DNA from: Lateolabrax maculatus | Taxonomy: Eukaryota > Chordata > Actinopteri > Acropomatiformes > Lateolabracidae | NCBI GenBank assembly: GCA_031216445.1 | Contig: CM062215.1 | Coordinates: 7,648,001 to 7,712,000 of the forward strand | DNA: 64,000 bases | Direction: 5' to 3' | Shown here: in pieces, positions 35,346 to 47,978 of the stretch | Layout: each line of letters opens with the position of its first letter | How positions within the stretch are numbered: position 1 is the stretch's first letter | The notes under the pieces: generated by a model | Database searches by the model: none | What the model saw: the letters and a program-made list of their open reading frames with translations, nothing else | What the model was told of the DNA's origin: nothing | Made by a program: the position numbers and the translations under genes

Positions 35346-38300
35346 GCGTCGGGAAGGGAATGGAGTGTCACGAAGCTGCACTAGGAAACCCAAAACAGCC
35401 CCTGTGTAAATACTACCTTGCCTCTCCCATAGAGGTCCAGCAACCTGCATGCTAAGAGTGTAACACTTCAATTTAACCGTAAGAACTGCAGTGCCGGTGT
35501 AACACACACAGAAAAAAGATATATACTGTATGTATTGCTAGAAAAAAAAAAAAATATTAACATGAAAAAAGTCAAAAATATTCTTATGTATAGTACTACA
35601 TACATAGCAGATACACTATAGAGGTCATTTTAACAACTGTTCTCCCAAAGTACCGTGGATCCCCTCTCTTTCATATTTATTCTAAAAACCGCTGCACAAT
35701 GTTCATCCCTTTGGTTAGAGAAAAAAAGATGCTTGATTTGCACTATATGAAAACTATAGTGCTTAATGTTGAAGTGGAAAACAGGAAGAGTCACAGAAAA
35801 ACCCGTGCACAACCACACCAACGCACTTGGCGCTTTCGAGAGGGGTTTCGTCTTTGCGGTCTTTGTTTTTTTTCCTCCCTACAAAGTTGAATGTCCTTGG
35901 GGCAGACAGGCTCATGTTTTCCTAATGCGACTGTCCCTGCGGAGGTACCCCTGTGACCCCCATCTGCCCCAGATGCTGTTAAGATGCCATGATGAAGCTT
36001 ATCCTCCCATCCCCCTGCCAACTTTTCATCTCCGGAAACATCTTGCCAAAGTTGCGGCTTGGAAGAGGTCGGTGGAATCAACCTGCCAGAAAGCAGAGCC
36101 ACATTTTACCACCCCGAAAAATTCTTTTTTTTTTCTCTTTTGCCATTGCGAAAGCTGCTCAGAACGCACCCTTTATTTGTTTCGGTGCTGGGTTCAGTTC
36201 TTTTGTTCAGGACGAGTGGTGGGACAGATTGTGCACGGATTTTTTGCATGTAGTCGGGACTGGGGAAGACAGTGCCCAGTGTTGACAGAAGATAGTCGTG
36301 GCCATTACCGAAAAGCCTAAAGGCTCGGGTCTGTGCCAAGGGCTTTACAAAGCTTGAGGGTTCGTTCCAGACATACCAAGCCTTGTGTGTGTGTGCGCAT
36401 GCGTGTTTGTATCTGGAGACTGATGGTCTGCCGGCAGACTGGGACTTGAAGCGAGGTCTAGCAGGTGAGGACAACACCAGGACTGGTAGGAGAGGTTTTT
36501 TGGGGAGTGGGTGAGGGACTTAAGTGCTAAGACTAAAACAAAAAAACGGTGCATTTGACGATGCTCGTCAAGCAAAAGATGACTTGAACTTCGACTGGAG
36601 GGCTATCTGTGACCGTCGGTTGTCCTGTCCAACCCTACTATCACCGATAATCCTGTTCCATTTTAGAAAACTGTAGAAGTGCCTAAAAAATGCTCATCAA
36701 CAACACATGCATCCAGAGTGTATCACTAAACGTCACAGACACAACACACTGGCTGTCCGAAGCTCCGTGGACTTTTCGGGAAAGACATCACATTTTGCGA
36801 ATCGTTACTGGAAGCAGTTTTCTAGTAACCGTTCATTAACATCACAAGTGACTTTATCGAAAGAAAAGAAGTTAAAGAAACGACAAATCAAAAATAGCTT
36901 TGTAGAATGTTTGGTGACTTTCATGGTGTACCATCGTTTCTTAACCATGGTTCGAGTAGTTTACATGAGGAACGTGAGTGAGAAAAAAAATGTATTGTAA
37001 ACTGTGTAATGTATGTAAAGTGTCTCTTATTTTGAGAGTTTATATTCACGGTTCTAGAAATGTATTCAAAGTTATTTAAAATTTGTGTTGTGTCTATTAT
37101 CAAGGTATGTTTGAACCTCCCAAGCCCTCCACCATCTCCACCTCCTCGCAAAACAATCATTTGTCTTTTAGCCAAGCTCATAAATTGTTATTTTATTGTT
37201 TTAGACCAACCATCTCTTTATTTTTATTTTTTTTTTGCATTTTATGAACAGCGTGTTTTAACTCACGGAACTAAACCTTATTTCCCATTTTTCAAAAATT
37301 CTGATGTAATTTCATGGTGCTTGATTAACATTGACAATCCACAATCATACCTTGGAACAAGAGTGCTTCACTCTGGTTTCACATTTCGGTTTCATTCACT
37401 CTGATTGTCTCCACATTATGATTTGTATGTAATATTTGTGGAAGGTGGTAAAAGTTCTATTTTGTTGTAATTTATCTTATGTTACTCTTGGTCAAATTTT
37501 AGTCAAAAACAATGTTGTTAACTATTCTATTTTGAAATGAATGTAATTTATTGAGCTGTGCTACATTCTGCACGGTTGGTCATTTCAAGGTCTAACCTGT
37601 CAGGTCAGCGAATGAGAAGTCGCACACGTCTGAGGGGTGGGGTTTAAAAGTCAACCCACCAACTGAAAGCTACTGGATCTTTCTTGCCTTCTCGTCGATA
37701 AAAAGATCACGGTGTTGCAGTAATGAGCATAGTTATAGAGTTGCTTGTGTTGTTGGAAAAAAATGTTTATTGTATAGATGACATTTTACCAAAAAAAGAG
37801 AAGAAAATTTCAAAAAAGATGTACTTTTCACTCTAGTATAATAGTATTTCATAACAATATTAAGTTGTTGCTGTGGCAACCAAATGTTGCAATTACTAAA
37901 GTTCGGTATTTTTGTAAATGACATTGTTAAGTTGATTTTTTGTTTCTTTTTGCTAGAACACTGTACACAAGGTAGATTGTAAAGAAGATATGAACATTTC
38001 TTATTCTTCACTGAGATTATGACAATGACCTAATATTTTCATTAGCAAATAACAGCCTCTATAGTGCTGTGACTGTAACACTTAAATAGATTTAAAGTCA
38101 TCAATGTTACATAGATTATATATAAATATATATATATAAGAACTAAATAATTCTATAAATTAATAGGTTCAGATGTACAACTCTTCCCCCGACAAAGGAC
38201 CTTTAGGTTCCACACTGAGACATTTTATTTGAGGCGTATGTATCACTAGAGTTAAGGATTGCACTTTTCATATTGTTTAAAGATGTGATCTGTTTTTCAT

Positions 38301-39235
38301 TTCCTTTAAGGGTTTAGAGGTCTCGGCCCCCCTGCTAGTAAAGTAAATCTGTTGATCAAACAAAAGCAGATACTACCGGTAAATAACTTTAAATTCAACA
38401 TGTTGCATGAGAAAACAATATTTTCTTTTCTTACTAAATGATAACGTACTGAATGTTTCTAGTGAAAAAAAAAAAAGTCTGTACACAAAAATGTCCTCAT
38501 TTGGTGACCCACAATGCCCTCGTGTATGGAATCCTCTTGAGACGTAATGTTTTTTGAAATGTGTTGGCAATGATTGACTGATGAAAAGAAAAATGTAAGC
38601 ACTTTCTGAACAGTTGGTCAACTGAGCAGACTCAGCTTATCCAAACACTTTGCCTTATCTTGAGTCCATCGTGCTTAAGGTTTTATGTTTTTAAGAGCTC
38701 TTGTGAAATTTATTAAAGAGACTCTTAACGGGTCTCTCATCTCAAATCCCTTCTCAGTTCCATTTCAAATATGTATCTTTATATCTGAAATCATTTTTTA
38801 AGGTTTTAACGTGCGAATCACAAGGCCAAAAGGGGCGACTGCAGCAGAATGAACAGTCACTGATCTTGACTTATGGTCTCCCAAATCTGTAGTGAGATCT
38901 TTTTTTTGTCCCATTGCCTTACAATGGAACTGTTTGGAGCTTGTAATTCACAGCTTTAGCCAGCAGATGGCGCTACACCGGAGACCGCAGGTTAGGAATT
39001 GTGACTGCCTGTGCCATCCTTGCTGCAGTGTACCCTACCAACAAAGTAAAGACATAAAGACAAATTGATAAGAAGACCCTCATCGGATTTATAGTTTCAA
39101 TGTAATCATTTTTAAATGTATTCTTTTTGCATATATTTTGTGCTATTTTATGTTTCTATAGTCAAATGTTTCTTTGGTTCCAGCAAGATAGTGTAAAATC
39201 TATTGAAAGAAAGAAATAAAGAAAATCAAATGAAT
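35346..39235 (+). other. mbnl2: mbnl2 3' untranslated region (about 3.9 kb)
   Basis: The sequence after the stop has no splice-linked reading frame and is AT-rich with many short T and A runs, as expected of the long MBNL2 3'UTR. A Pumilio-type TGTAAATA lies at 35405-35412. Candidate polyadenylation signals are ATTAAA at 38712-38717 and AATAAA at 39215-39220; another AATAAA is at 39412-39417. The end near 39235 is inferred from the 39215 signal. Confidence 0.7.
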
Positions 39236-40430
39236 GTTATGTCTGGATCTCTTATTTCTGTCATGTAAAAGACAAAAGACATTGGTCTCTAACTTGCGTG
39301 TTCTGTACACCAGAAAGGCTAAAATGTCCTCTGACAGAAATGTCTGTGGTCCCTAGTTTTTTATGGCAGCTGTTCCCAAAATGGACTTCAGGAACCACTG
39401 CCATAAAAGTAAATAAACAGCAGATCACAGGCTAATTAAAACAACATTTAAGGTTGTGGCAGCTTACAGACACACAGATGTAGTGTTGCTTTCATTAACG
39501 TAGGTCTGATTTTTCCACAAGTAAGTGTTTGCCACAGATGATCAGCACAATGATAAGGCCTTGGACTGGGACAAACAAACTCGTTTTTATTTGGTTGTTT
39601 TCTATGTCATTTCCTGTTACTGCAGTGGAGCTTTTTTTGAAGTTAAGTAAAAAATATCCCATATGGTGGGTCATTAATACCACTGTTTTAATAGCCATAG
39701 TATATAGCTATGCAAACTTGATCTGAATTTAAAAACCACACAAGGATCTCTTCGAAATATTTTATTTTACCGTTCTATTACACAGTTTTCCCATTAAAAT
39801 CTAGTATGTGGGTCTGTTGCCTCCCTCAGATCTTTTCACCAGCCCAGTGCCATTGTAATTAGAAGACAAAATGTAATGTTCGGTGATCGGTTCCTGCTGA
39901 GTGTGAACCGCTGTACCGTTTTCAACAGCTCACGGCCAAAGGTTGCCAGCAGATCGGCTCACTGGCTGCCATGCCAGACCGGATACACCCGTCCCACCCA
40001 CCCAAACTGATCAATCACCCAATTAGGGGGGAGGAAAAAATAAAAAAATTGAACAAAAGCACTTGGGAGGAGAAAGTATGACCTCATAGAGCCACTGGGT
40101 CTGCAGGGGCAGGAGGTGGAGGTGGTTGGATGGGTGATTCGACGTGACCGTGACCACGAAACCTTCACAATGACAATTTTTGCACCCACAATTTTGGAAG
40201 GGACTGAGCAATACAGATGTCAGGTGTCATTTTGGTTTGCAGATGCAAAAAAAAAAAAAATAGAAGGTAATTTGTGTTGCATATTTCCAACACTTAGTCA
40301 TCTACATAGATTAATTTCCCATGGTGTCTCCATAGGTGTGTGACTCCCAGAATAAGGGCAAATAGCAGTTTAACAGCTTACCAAAAAAAATAATAATAAA
40401 ATAAGATTTAGCTGTTTAGCTCTTGAATCT
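39236..40430. other. Intergenic region between mbnl2 and rap2a
   Basis: About 1.2 kb with no convincing gene. Short open frames on both strands (for example minus strand 39959-40189) match nothing I recognise. A T-rich block near 39755-39775 reads as an AATAAA-like signal on the minus strand, but no gene supports it. Confidence 0.7.
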
Positions 40431-40439
40431 TTTTTATTT

Positions 40440-41141
40440 ATCTGCCAGTGTGACGCGGCTGCGTCTCCCTCCGCTGGTGTCCGTGTGGCACTGATCACCC
40501 GCCCTACCTCCCCCGGGGGTGAAGCGGCCACATCCAGCGGAGGCGTGGACTCCCGCCGCCGCCTTCCCGGGGATAAATAGACCCTTCGCCTTTAACTCCA
40601 CCGTGTGTCGGCACACACACACACACACACACACGCACACACACTAGAAAAGAAAAAAAAAAAAGAAAAAGAGAGAAGATGTGCCGTCTGGTTGCGTCTA
40701 ATAATAGCCGATCTTACTCTCGCCGCGCCGACGCCTCGCTGCATTATGGATGCCTCCGGAGCGGCGTCCCTGCCGGGTAGCGCGGGGCTCCGTCAGTAGA
40801 GGCGGCGGCTGCGATGCTCCAGCGTCCCCGCGACTCGGCCCGCCCGTAGCCGCAGCACAGCAGCGTCTCCTGTCCTTTCTTTCTTTCTTTTTTTTTTTGA
40901 ATTTTCTTCTTCCTCCTTTTTTTTCCCCTCCCGTACCGCAGGCCGCCGCCGCGCCGCCGCCGCCGCGCCGCGGCCGCGGTGTGAGCCCGGGCTGCAGTGC
41001 ACCGGGGGATGCGCCTCTCTCGCCCGCTGCGGTAGACTCTGTCTGTCCCCCTCCCTCTTCCTCTCCTCCTTCTCCTCCTCCCTCCTCTCCTCCTCTGCGT
41101 GCGGGATTTATTTTTTTTTATTTTTTTTTTATTTTTTTGCC
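40440..41141 (+). promoter_or_regulatory. rap2a: rap2a promoter and 5' leader
   Basis: From about 40440 base composition shifts to GC-rich with many CpGs. A TATA-like GATAAATA lies at 40572-40579, which would place transcription start near 40600 (inference). A CA repeat at 40612-40644 and A-rich and T-rich tracts follow, then a CpG island with CGCCGC runs (40940-41000). The last 40 bases before the start codon are nearly pure T (about 41107-41138), ending GCCATGC, so position -3 is G. Confidence 0.7.
40612..40644. repeat. (AC)n microsatellite in the rap2a leader
   Basis: An AC dinucleotide run with one CG interruption, about 35 bases downstream of the TATA-like box. It probably lies in or beside the 5'UTR. 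Confidence 0.95.
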
Positions 41142-41455
41142 ATGCGGGAGTACAAGGTGGTGGTGCTCGGTAGCGGCGGCGTGGGCAAGTCCGCGCTCAC
41201 CGTCCAGTTCGTCACCGGCACCTTCATCGAGAAGTACGACCCCACCATCGAGGACTTCTACCGCAAGGAGATCGAGGTGGACTCGTCGCCGTCCGTGCTG
41301 GAGATCCTCGACACGGCCGGCACCGAGCAGTTCGCCTCCATGCGGGACCTGTACATCCGCAACGGGCAGGGCTTCATCCTGGTCTACAGCCTGGTGAACC
41401 AGCAGAGCTTCCAGGACATCAAGCCCATGAGGGACCAGATCATCAGGGTCAAGCG
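41142..41455 (+). CDS. rap2a: rap2a coding exon 1
   Basis: This exon has 314 nt, starting at ATG 41142-41144 (context GCCATGC) and ending two bases into the Arg codon of RVKR. It encodes the P-loop, both switches and DTAGTEQF. Third positions are strongly GC-rich. The donor is GTGAGT at 41456. Upstream in-frame Met codons are absent from family alignments, which supports this start. Confidence 0.97.
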
Positions 41456-44400
41456 GTGAGTCCGCCTCAGTGTGTGTGTGTGTGTGTGTGTGTGATCTGG
41501 TGCAATAGGCAGGTGCTTGCTGATGGGGTCCGGGGGCCTCCTTTAAATAGTCCCACCCTTGGGGACAGTGTGGGCCCCAAAAAGTTGGTTGTGCTGCTGG
41601 GAGGGGAAGCCCCGCTACTACCACAATCAGTCCGTAACATCCTATAATTGGCTTGTAGTGGAATTAAACTGTGAAATTCAACTTTTTTTTTTTTTTCCTC
41701 ATGTTGCTGAAGGGGCCTCCCCGTGGCCCCTAAAAGTCCATGGACCCCACTTGAGGAACCACCCCCCCCCCCAAAAAAAATGTATGATTTATTATTATTT
41801 TTTTAACAAACCAGGCCCTGGAATCGTCCCAGTCTTGCATCCTCTCCTCTCCCTCCTCTTCCTCCTCTTCCTCCCCGGCCCCGCTCACATGTTCCTCCTG
41901 AGGGCCCCAGCTGCGGCTCACCTGTCACACAGCGAACCCGCTGAACCCCCACCCCTCCTCGCCGGGCTTGATATTCTCTGTCTCTCGCACATGACTGACT
42001 CTGGATGGCTTTCATCAGCGCGGCCCGTTACTCAACGAATCCACTGAGCTCATCTCCCGGCAAAGAGGGGAGTGTGGGGGGGGGGGGGGGGGGGGGGGAG
42101 TGGAAGGAAGACTGGGATCTTTCCTCCTGGTAGAGACTTGCTGGTGTTTTGAGTTTGGGGTTTTTTTTTCTTTTTTGTTCACAGCTGAGACATTTATGCT
42201 GCAGTTACGATCCTGGATTTCAGTTTTACTCAATGCTGTTAAAGGTTGAACACTGTTCGTTTGCATAGAGGGCCAAAATCTCAGTTGTGTCTAGATTAAA
42301 ATGCTTTTTTTCTAGTCTGGGAGTGTTTTGTACAACAAGATGGTAAGTTGAACCGTTTCTCACATCTGTCCCGTTAAGTAGGGGCAGCCAGTTATCTTAG
42401 CTTAGCATAAAGACTCCGTCCAAAGGTAAAATTAAAAAAAAAAAGCCCACTATTGAACACGTTACATTGCATTTGTCCGCACAGAAAGTGTAAAAAATTG
42501 GTGTTATGGGACGGTTATGCACTGGACTGTTTCTCAGCAGGGCACGGGGGACTCCCTGGAGTCTCGTCATCACTGCACCCGGGGCCAAGAAATAGCCATG
42601 ACCTCCTTGTTCTACGGAACTATAAAAATAAAAAAGGACCAGGTTGTAATAAAGGCACAGTAATCCTTTAACCTGCGGGGTGGCTGTGAGTGTAAAAGGG
42701 TTGTCCAATTTCCTTTCACGTCTCACTTGCCGTGCCGTTACCTTTCTCTCTCTCTTGCCCAATTTGCAGCTTCTCATCGGTACACTGGCATTGAAAACCT
42801 CACACAGAAGGGCCGTGGCACATTTATTTACCTAACGGAATCATAATCATTTATTTAACCTGTGCAGTTTGGTGCAGTGCTTCTTTTTCCCCTCCGTCCC
42901 GGGAGCAAAGTGGACGCTCCTGTGGCGCCGACGTCACAGGCCCAGTGGAAGCGCAGGGGCGGGCGGTGGGGGGGGGGGGAGCGTCACAGCTGGCGAGGCT
43001 CTCATTGGGGACGAGTGCACGAGGGAACTCCTTTTTTGAAATGAAAAATGTAATGATGGATAAAACGGCGCTCTGCCTCCGGCCGGCCGCCACCCGGTGC
43101 AGCTGCCTACGCTGCACCAGCCACCGCTGTCCTCAAGTGTATGTCCATAAATATTTAATTCTTTTATTTCACACTGCTCTGCGTCTCAAGTAGGGATTGT
43201 TATTGCATGTGCAAAACTGCTAATGAGTAAAATGCTCTTAAAGATGCACAGTGACCAAAACTCATGTTATAATTTGAGAATGGTGTAATCAATTTCATTT
43301 AGAATTATTTTCATAATTCATTTTCAGTTTCTTATCAAGCAAAAAGTGCTAAACATTTCTCTATTGACCTTTTATCTAGCTTCTCTTATGTGAGGATTTG
43401 CTGCTTTTCTCCGTTTTTTAATTTTGGGCAAGAACAAGCGCTTTGGAAGATGCCACCCTTGGGCTCTGGGAAAATGGGGTGTTTTTATTGAATTATGTTT
43501 GTGCCTCATTTCTGAGCACGCAGTGGGACATTTTGAGCACAGAAAATGTGTTTTTTTTTCTTCTAAATTACATAAATCATATTTTGTTGAGAAATGAATT
43601 ACTGTCACACAAAGACTAACTTTGGTTTGAGAACCAAATCATTGCTCAGCCAAGATATCCTCATTTTAGGATAGTAGGGATAGGCTCAGTCGGCCATTTA
43701 AACATATGCAGACTTCCACTGAGCGTCCATCTTTAATAGAAACGAGCAACTCAATCAGCTCCTGGTCTCCATTAGCTGTCTCCAGGAGATCGGCCTCCCT
43801 CCTCCCAAACTTCTTGCTGAGCCAGCAGCAGCAACAGGCGCCACACAGAGATATAGTATGTGCCCACTCACCAGAACTTAATGGGATTGTGTTGGGTTGG
43901 AAGCCAAGAAGACATCAGGCCTCCATTAGGGAGTCATATAAACCAGAATGCGTACAGTATGCAGGGCTCCCGGCGGGGGGGGGGCATGGGAAAGGAGTGA
44001 AAAAACTATACGTTACTGTAGGCCTACGCCTTACATGCATGAGGAGGTGCAGTGATGAGCAGGAAATACACTGAGAGGAACATTTTGGGGGGAAAAACGT
44101 GTATTTTATTAAAATATATATACTGCTGCTGCCCAAATGGTTCATGGTTTCTTCCAGCAGAAAGGCTGTGTGTACACTTGATGCATATTTTAGCTTGAAC
44201 ACACCATCCCTGACATGCTTTGCCCTCTGCAGACTGTAAGCGCCTCGCAGACCAACCAAAAGAACCCCACGTCAGCTGCTATCCGCGGAAACAACATCTG
44301 GGCGTAGCCCTCCTCGCAATCTAATAATCTCCTCGCTCGCATGTGAAGGTTTATAGTCGTGTCGGGCCCGGGAGGAGGAGGAGGAGGAGGAGGAGGAGGA

Positions 44401-47400
44401 GGAGGAGGAGGCACGTTCAAAGCGCCCGGGCTGCGTTTTCACGCCGCACTGATGCTGTGTCTAATAGCAGGAGGTGAGCATCACGCGCCGCTGAGTGGGA
44501 GTAGGGGTGGGGAGACCGAAACTCCGTATCCCAGGGGGCACTTTGGTGTAGGTACAAAGCAACTTCCTGACCTCCAGGCTTTTAGCGTTTGCCGTCAGGA
44601 AGGAGAGAGTTGTTATGCGTTGGGTGAGTTGAGGGGAGCCGCCAGTAAAGTGCTTGTTGTTGGTGTGTAAAGTGCTGGGACTTAACATATTTACCGCGCC
44701 ATGCTCGCATAAGTGTTTTCAGCGTTCTCGACCATTTATCACATTCAGAACTGGCTCGGAGCTTTCTGGCGGCTCTCGCGTATCTGGAAACACATCTGAA
44801 AATCTGGGCTTTGTTTCAGTTTTTCGCTCCCAACTTTCTCGGGGTCTTTTAAAGCAAAGCGCCGTCTACAGGTTGAGCATGTCACTGAGTAGCAAATAGT
44901 TCAGAGGGATGTTGTCTTCCCAGACTGTTTTTGAGTCCCGAAGAGGTAAATATATCACAATAAAAAAAAAAGCAAAACTTTGTGAGGCAGAAATGTGTGT
45001 TTTTTTTCTTATCTCCTGGCCTCATCCCAGAGATTTACGCTGTGACCCCTTAGGGAAAAAATGGCGGCGCTTTGGTCCGTATTTTTGGATTTCCCACATT
45101 TACTAGATTGGCCGTAACTAAAGAACTGAAACACAGAGATTGACTGTGATTCCAGATCCTATGGGGATGTTTACAGAATGACAAAATCAGTGTGTATTTT
45201 GGGACAACAGGAAGCTGACGGAGGTTTACAGAGGACTGAAGATCAGCTCTTGCCCCGCGTGGAAAAACAATCCGATGATAAAGGAACCCTGTGGAGTTTT
45301 AAACCACTAGAGGCGCTACGGAGCAGTGCTTTAATGAGTGGGTCCCTGTATTGTTTGCATCTTGTGCACAACGTGATACAGATTCCTGCTGCCTGATTGA
45401 CTGGTTGGTTGGTGGAGACGTTGTGCCAGTAATGTTTTTACGAGCAAGGAAGTGCACTGAACAAGTTTGTTGGAAAGCGTGTGTTTTGGTGAGAATCCGT
45501 GAAAGTAACCATAACTTTTGTTTGTTCTCAGGAAGACTCCACCACTGGGTATCTTTTTAAGTTAGCTGTTCGCAAGCGGTACCCGCTGCAGCACAGCATC
45601 GAGCCCTCCGTCCACCGAGAGCCAGAAACCCCCAATGATGCGTGAACCTCCACTTCCAGCCTCAACACACGCCAGACGAGGGAATTTGGAACATCAATAA
45701 CATTTAAGTTTCCTCACACTCCCATTTGGGTTTGTTACTTTTATGAAACCAGCACAAAAAACTCGCCTCTTTTATTCCCCACTTTGAATTCATTTAACTG
45801 CGCGGGACGGCGGGAATAATAAAACTAATGAGGACCTCGTCTGTTAACTCCCATACTGCCTGTGCCGCGTGTGCATCCGAAGTAAAGAAAATGAGATTAT
45901 GTAGAGGAGCTGGCCTGCATCATTAAAGATGGAAATGAAGCTTGGGGTTTCACCATAAAACAAAAAAGACTCCAAAGACCTCCTCCATCTGCCGTGCAGG
46001 CCCTCTCTTTGTCTGTTTATCGCAGGAATGTTTGCGGTTTGTTACTTTTGTTGCCTCCGCTTTCTTCTTCGTGTAGCCGGCTTCATGTAAGACATGTAAG
46101 CTCTGTCCTCCAGCAGCGGCCCTTTGGGAGTTAACGCAGTGTAGGCGATGTAGGTTCTGTGATTTTTTTTTTTGGATTTTTTTTCTGTCCCGTCCTCCCA
46201 GCAGATACATGCGTGAGGCCGGCCGTCACACAGCGTGGCCCGCTCCAGCTGCTAATTAACAGCAGATGCGGGGAGCGAAGAGGCGGCGGCAGGGTTGGAG
46301 GGCTTCGTGTTGGAGATGCCTGGCTCTTTCTTTTGAAAATGAGTATGTGTGTTTGCGAAAAAAACGGGCAAGCGGAGTCACTGCAGCTATTTAGCACAGC
46401 AGGTAGCCTTAATAAGGCTGTTGTGCCCCGAGGCCGAAGTGGAAAATGTGTGAGTCCATCTTTTTTTTTTTTTTTTTTTGTGAGTTATAAACACTGATTT
46501 ATCTGTGCGTGGGAGGGTTTGTGTGTTTGCCTTTTTTTCCCCCAACAGTTGGAATAACGCCCCGCAGAGGTAAATGGCAGTAACTAGTTTTAGTGTTTTT
46601 CTAAAGTTCAAATATATGTCAGCAAAAGTTATCCAAAAGTCCACATCCGTTGATGAGGACGCAGCATTACGACCTGTGGCTTTTACACAAATGAACGTAC
46701 AGATGGTGGGCTTTTTTTTTACAGCAGTATTGTAGAAATCAGTTCAGATTTTAACATCCATATCTCTGTATAATTTCTTAAGCTGTCAGCCACCTGCTGT
46801 TGCCTGTTCCATAAATCCAACGTGACTTCTCTCCCCCTGCATTTTGAACACCAAAAAGCTGCATATTCATACAGCCGGTGGTTTCAGCCAAGCAATCCAA
46901 ACACATTCCAACTGTGCTGATAATTCCCATAATGCACGGCTGCCAAGTCTTGTGCTGGACCAGGAGCAAGTTAGCAATGTTTGTTATTTCGTCCTGCTTT
47001 ATATTCATACAGCATGTCGAGTACAAACACTTCGGGCAGAGCATAAACAATGGTTATCATAGCAAAAGCCACAATAACCACGAGGACATTCTTTATTGTG
47101 ATTATGGGTATAAACAGTGATACATCCTGTTACAAAACAGTGTAAAAAAGGGATGTTATACAGATTCAATTTAAAGTCTCAAATACTTACACTTTTTTTA
47201 TCAGTGTCAGAAGAAGGATTTATATAATTTACTCAAGGAAAAGTAGCAATACTTCACAAGAAAAGTCCTGGATTCAAATTTGTACTTTATATATTAATAG
47301 CATAATGTACTTAAAGCTGAAAAATACATTGACATATTATCTTCTTTTAACTTGATATGGTGATCATGGTAACATTAATTTGGAGTCGTGTTTCTGTCTG

Positions 47401-47927
47401 CATGGCGGATCAGTCCAATATTCCAATATTCACACTTTTAGCTTTGTTTTGGTCTCCACCGACTCCTGAGGGGAAATCTCAGGCTCCTCAGCTGCTCAAT
47501 GCTCCACTTTCTTCAAAGGTTAGTTGCTAACTACGTTTATCTGCTGTTTGGTGGAGGGGAAAGGTAGTGTGCATTGGGTTTATCAGTTGCGCAGAGCTGT
47601 GGGCTCATCACTACGAGTGACACCTTTCATATTACACCCAGTCCTTTGTTTGATAGTTCATATAGAATTTGATTCATGCAGCTTTAAAGGTAGTTTGATG
47701 CCGCAACAAACAATCTCCCCCCACCCCACCCCACCCCACCCTGGAGAAGCTGGCTCTCCCTGTGTCTTTGTAGTTATATATAGAGTTTCTCCTGCAAGGC
47801 TGTCAGATTGCATTTGTCTGCGTGGCGCTCTCCTTGTCCACACTTCACACCCTCTAGACCCCGGCTTTCCGAACGCACAGGCCATGCGAGATGCTTGTCC
47901 TGCTGAGGTCAGCTGCTGTTTGCGCGC

Positions 47928-47978
<51 letters not shown>

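Noticed and set aside
41118..41624. Long minus-strand open frame opposite rap2a exon 1
   Set aside because: It is a shadow of the GC-rich rap2a coding sequence on the + strand. It matches no family and crosses the GT repeat.
44359..44670. Glycine-rich open frame
   Set aside because: The Gly run comes from the GGA repeat. No splice signals or homology support it.
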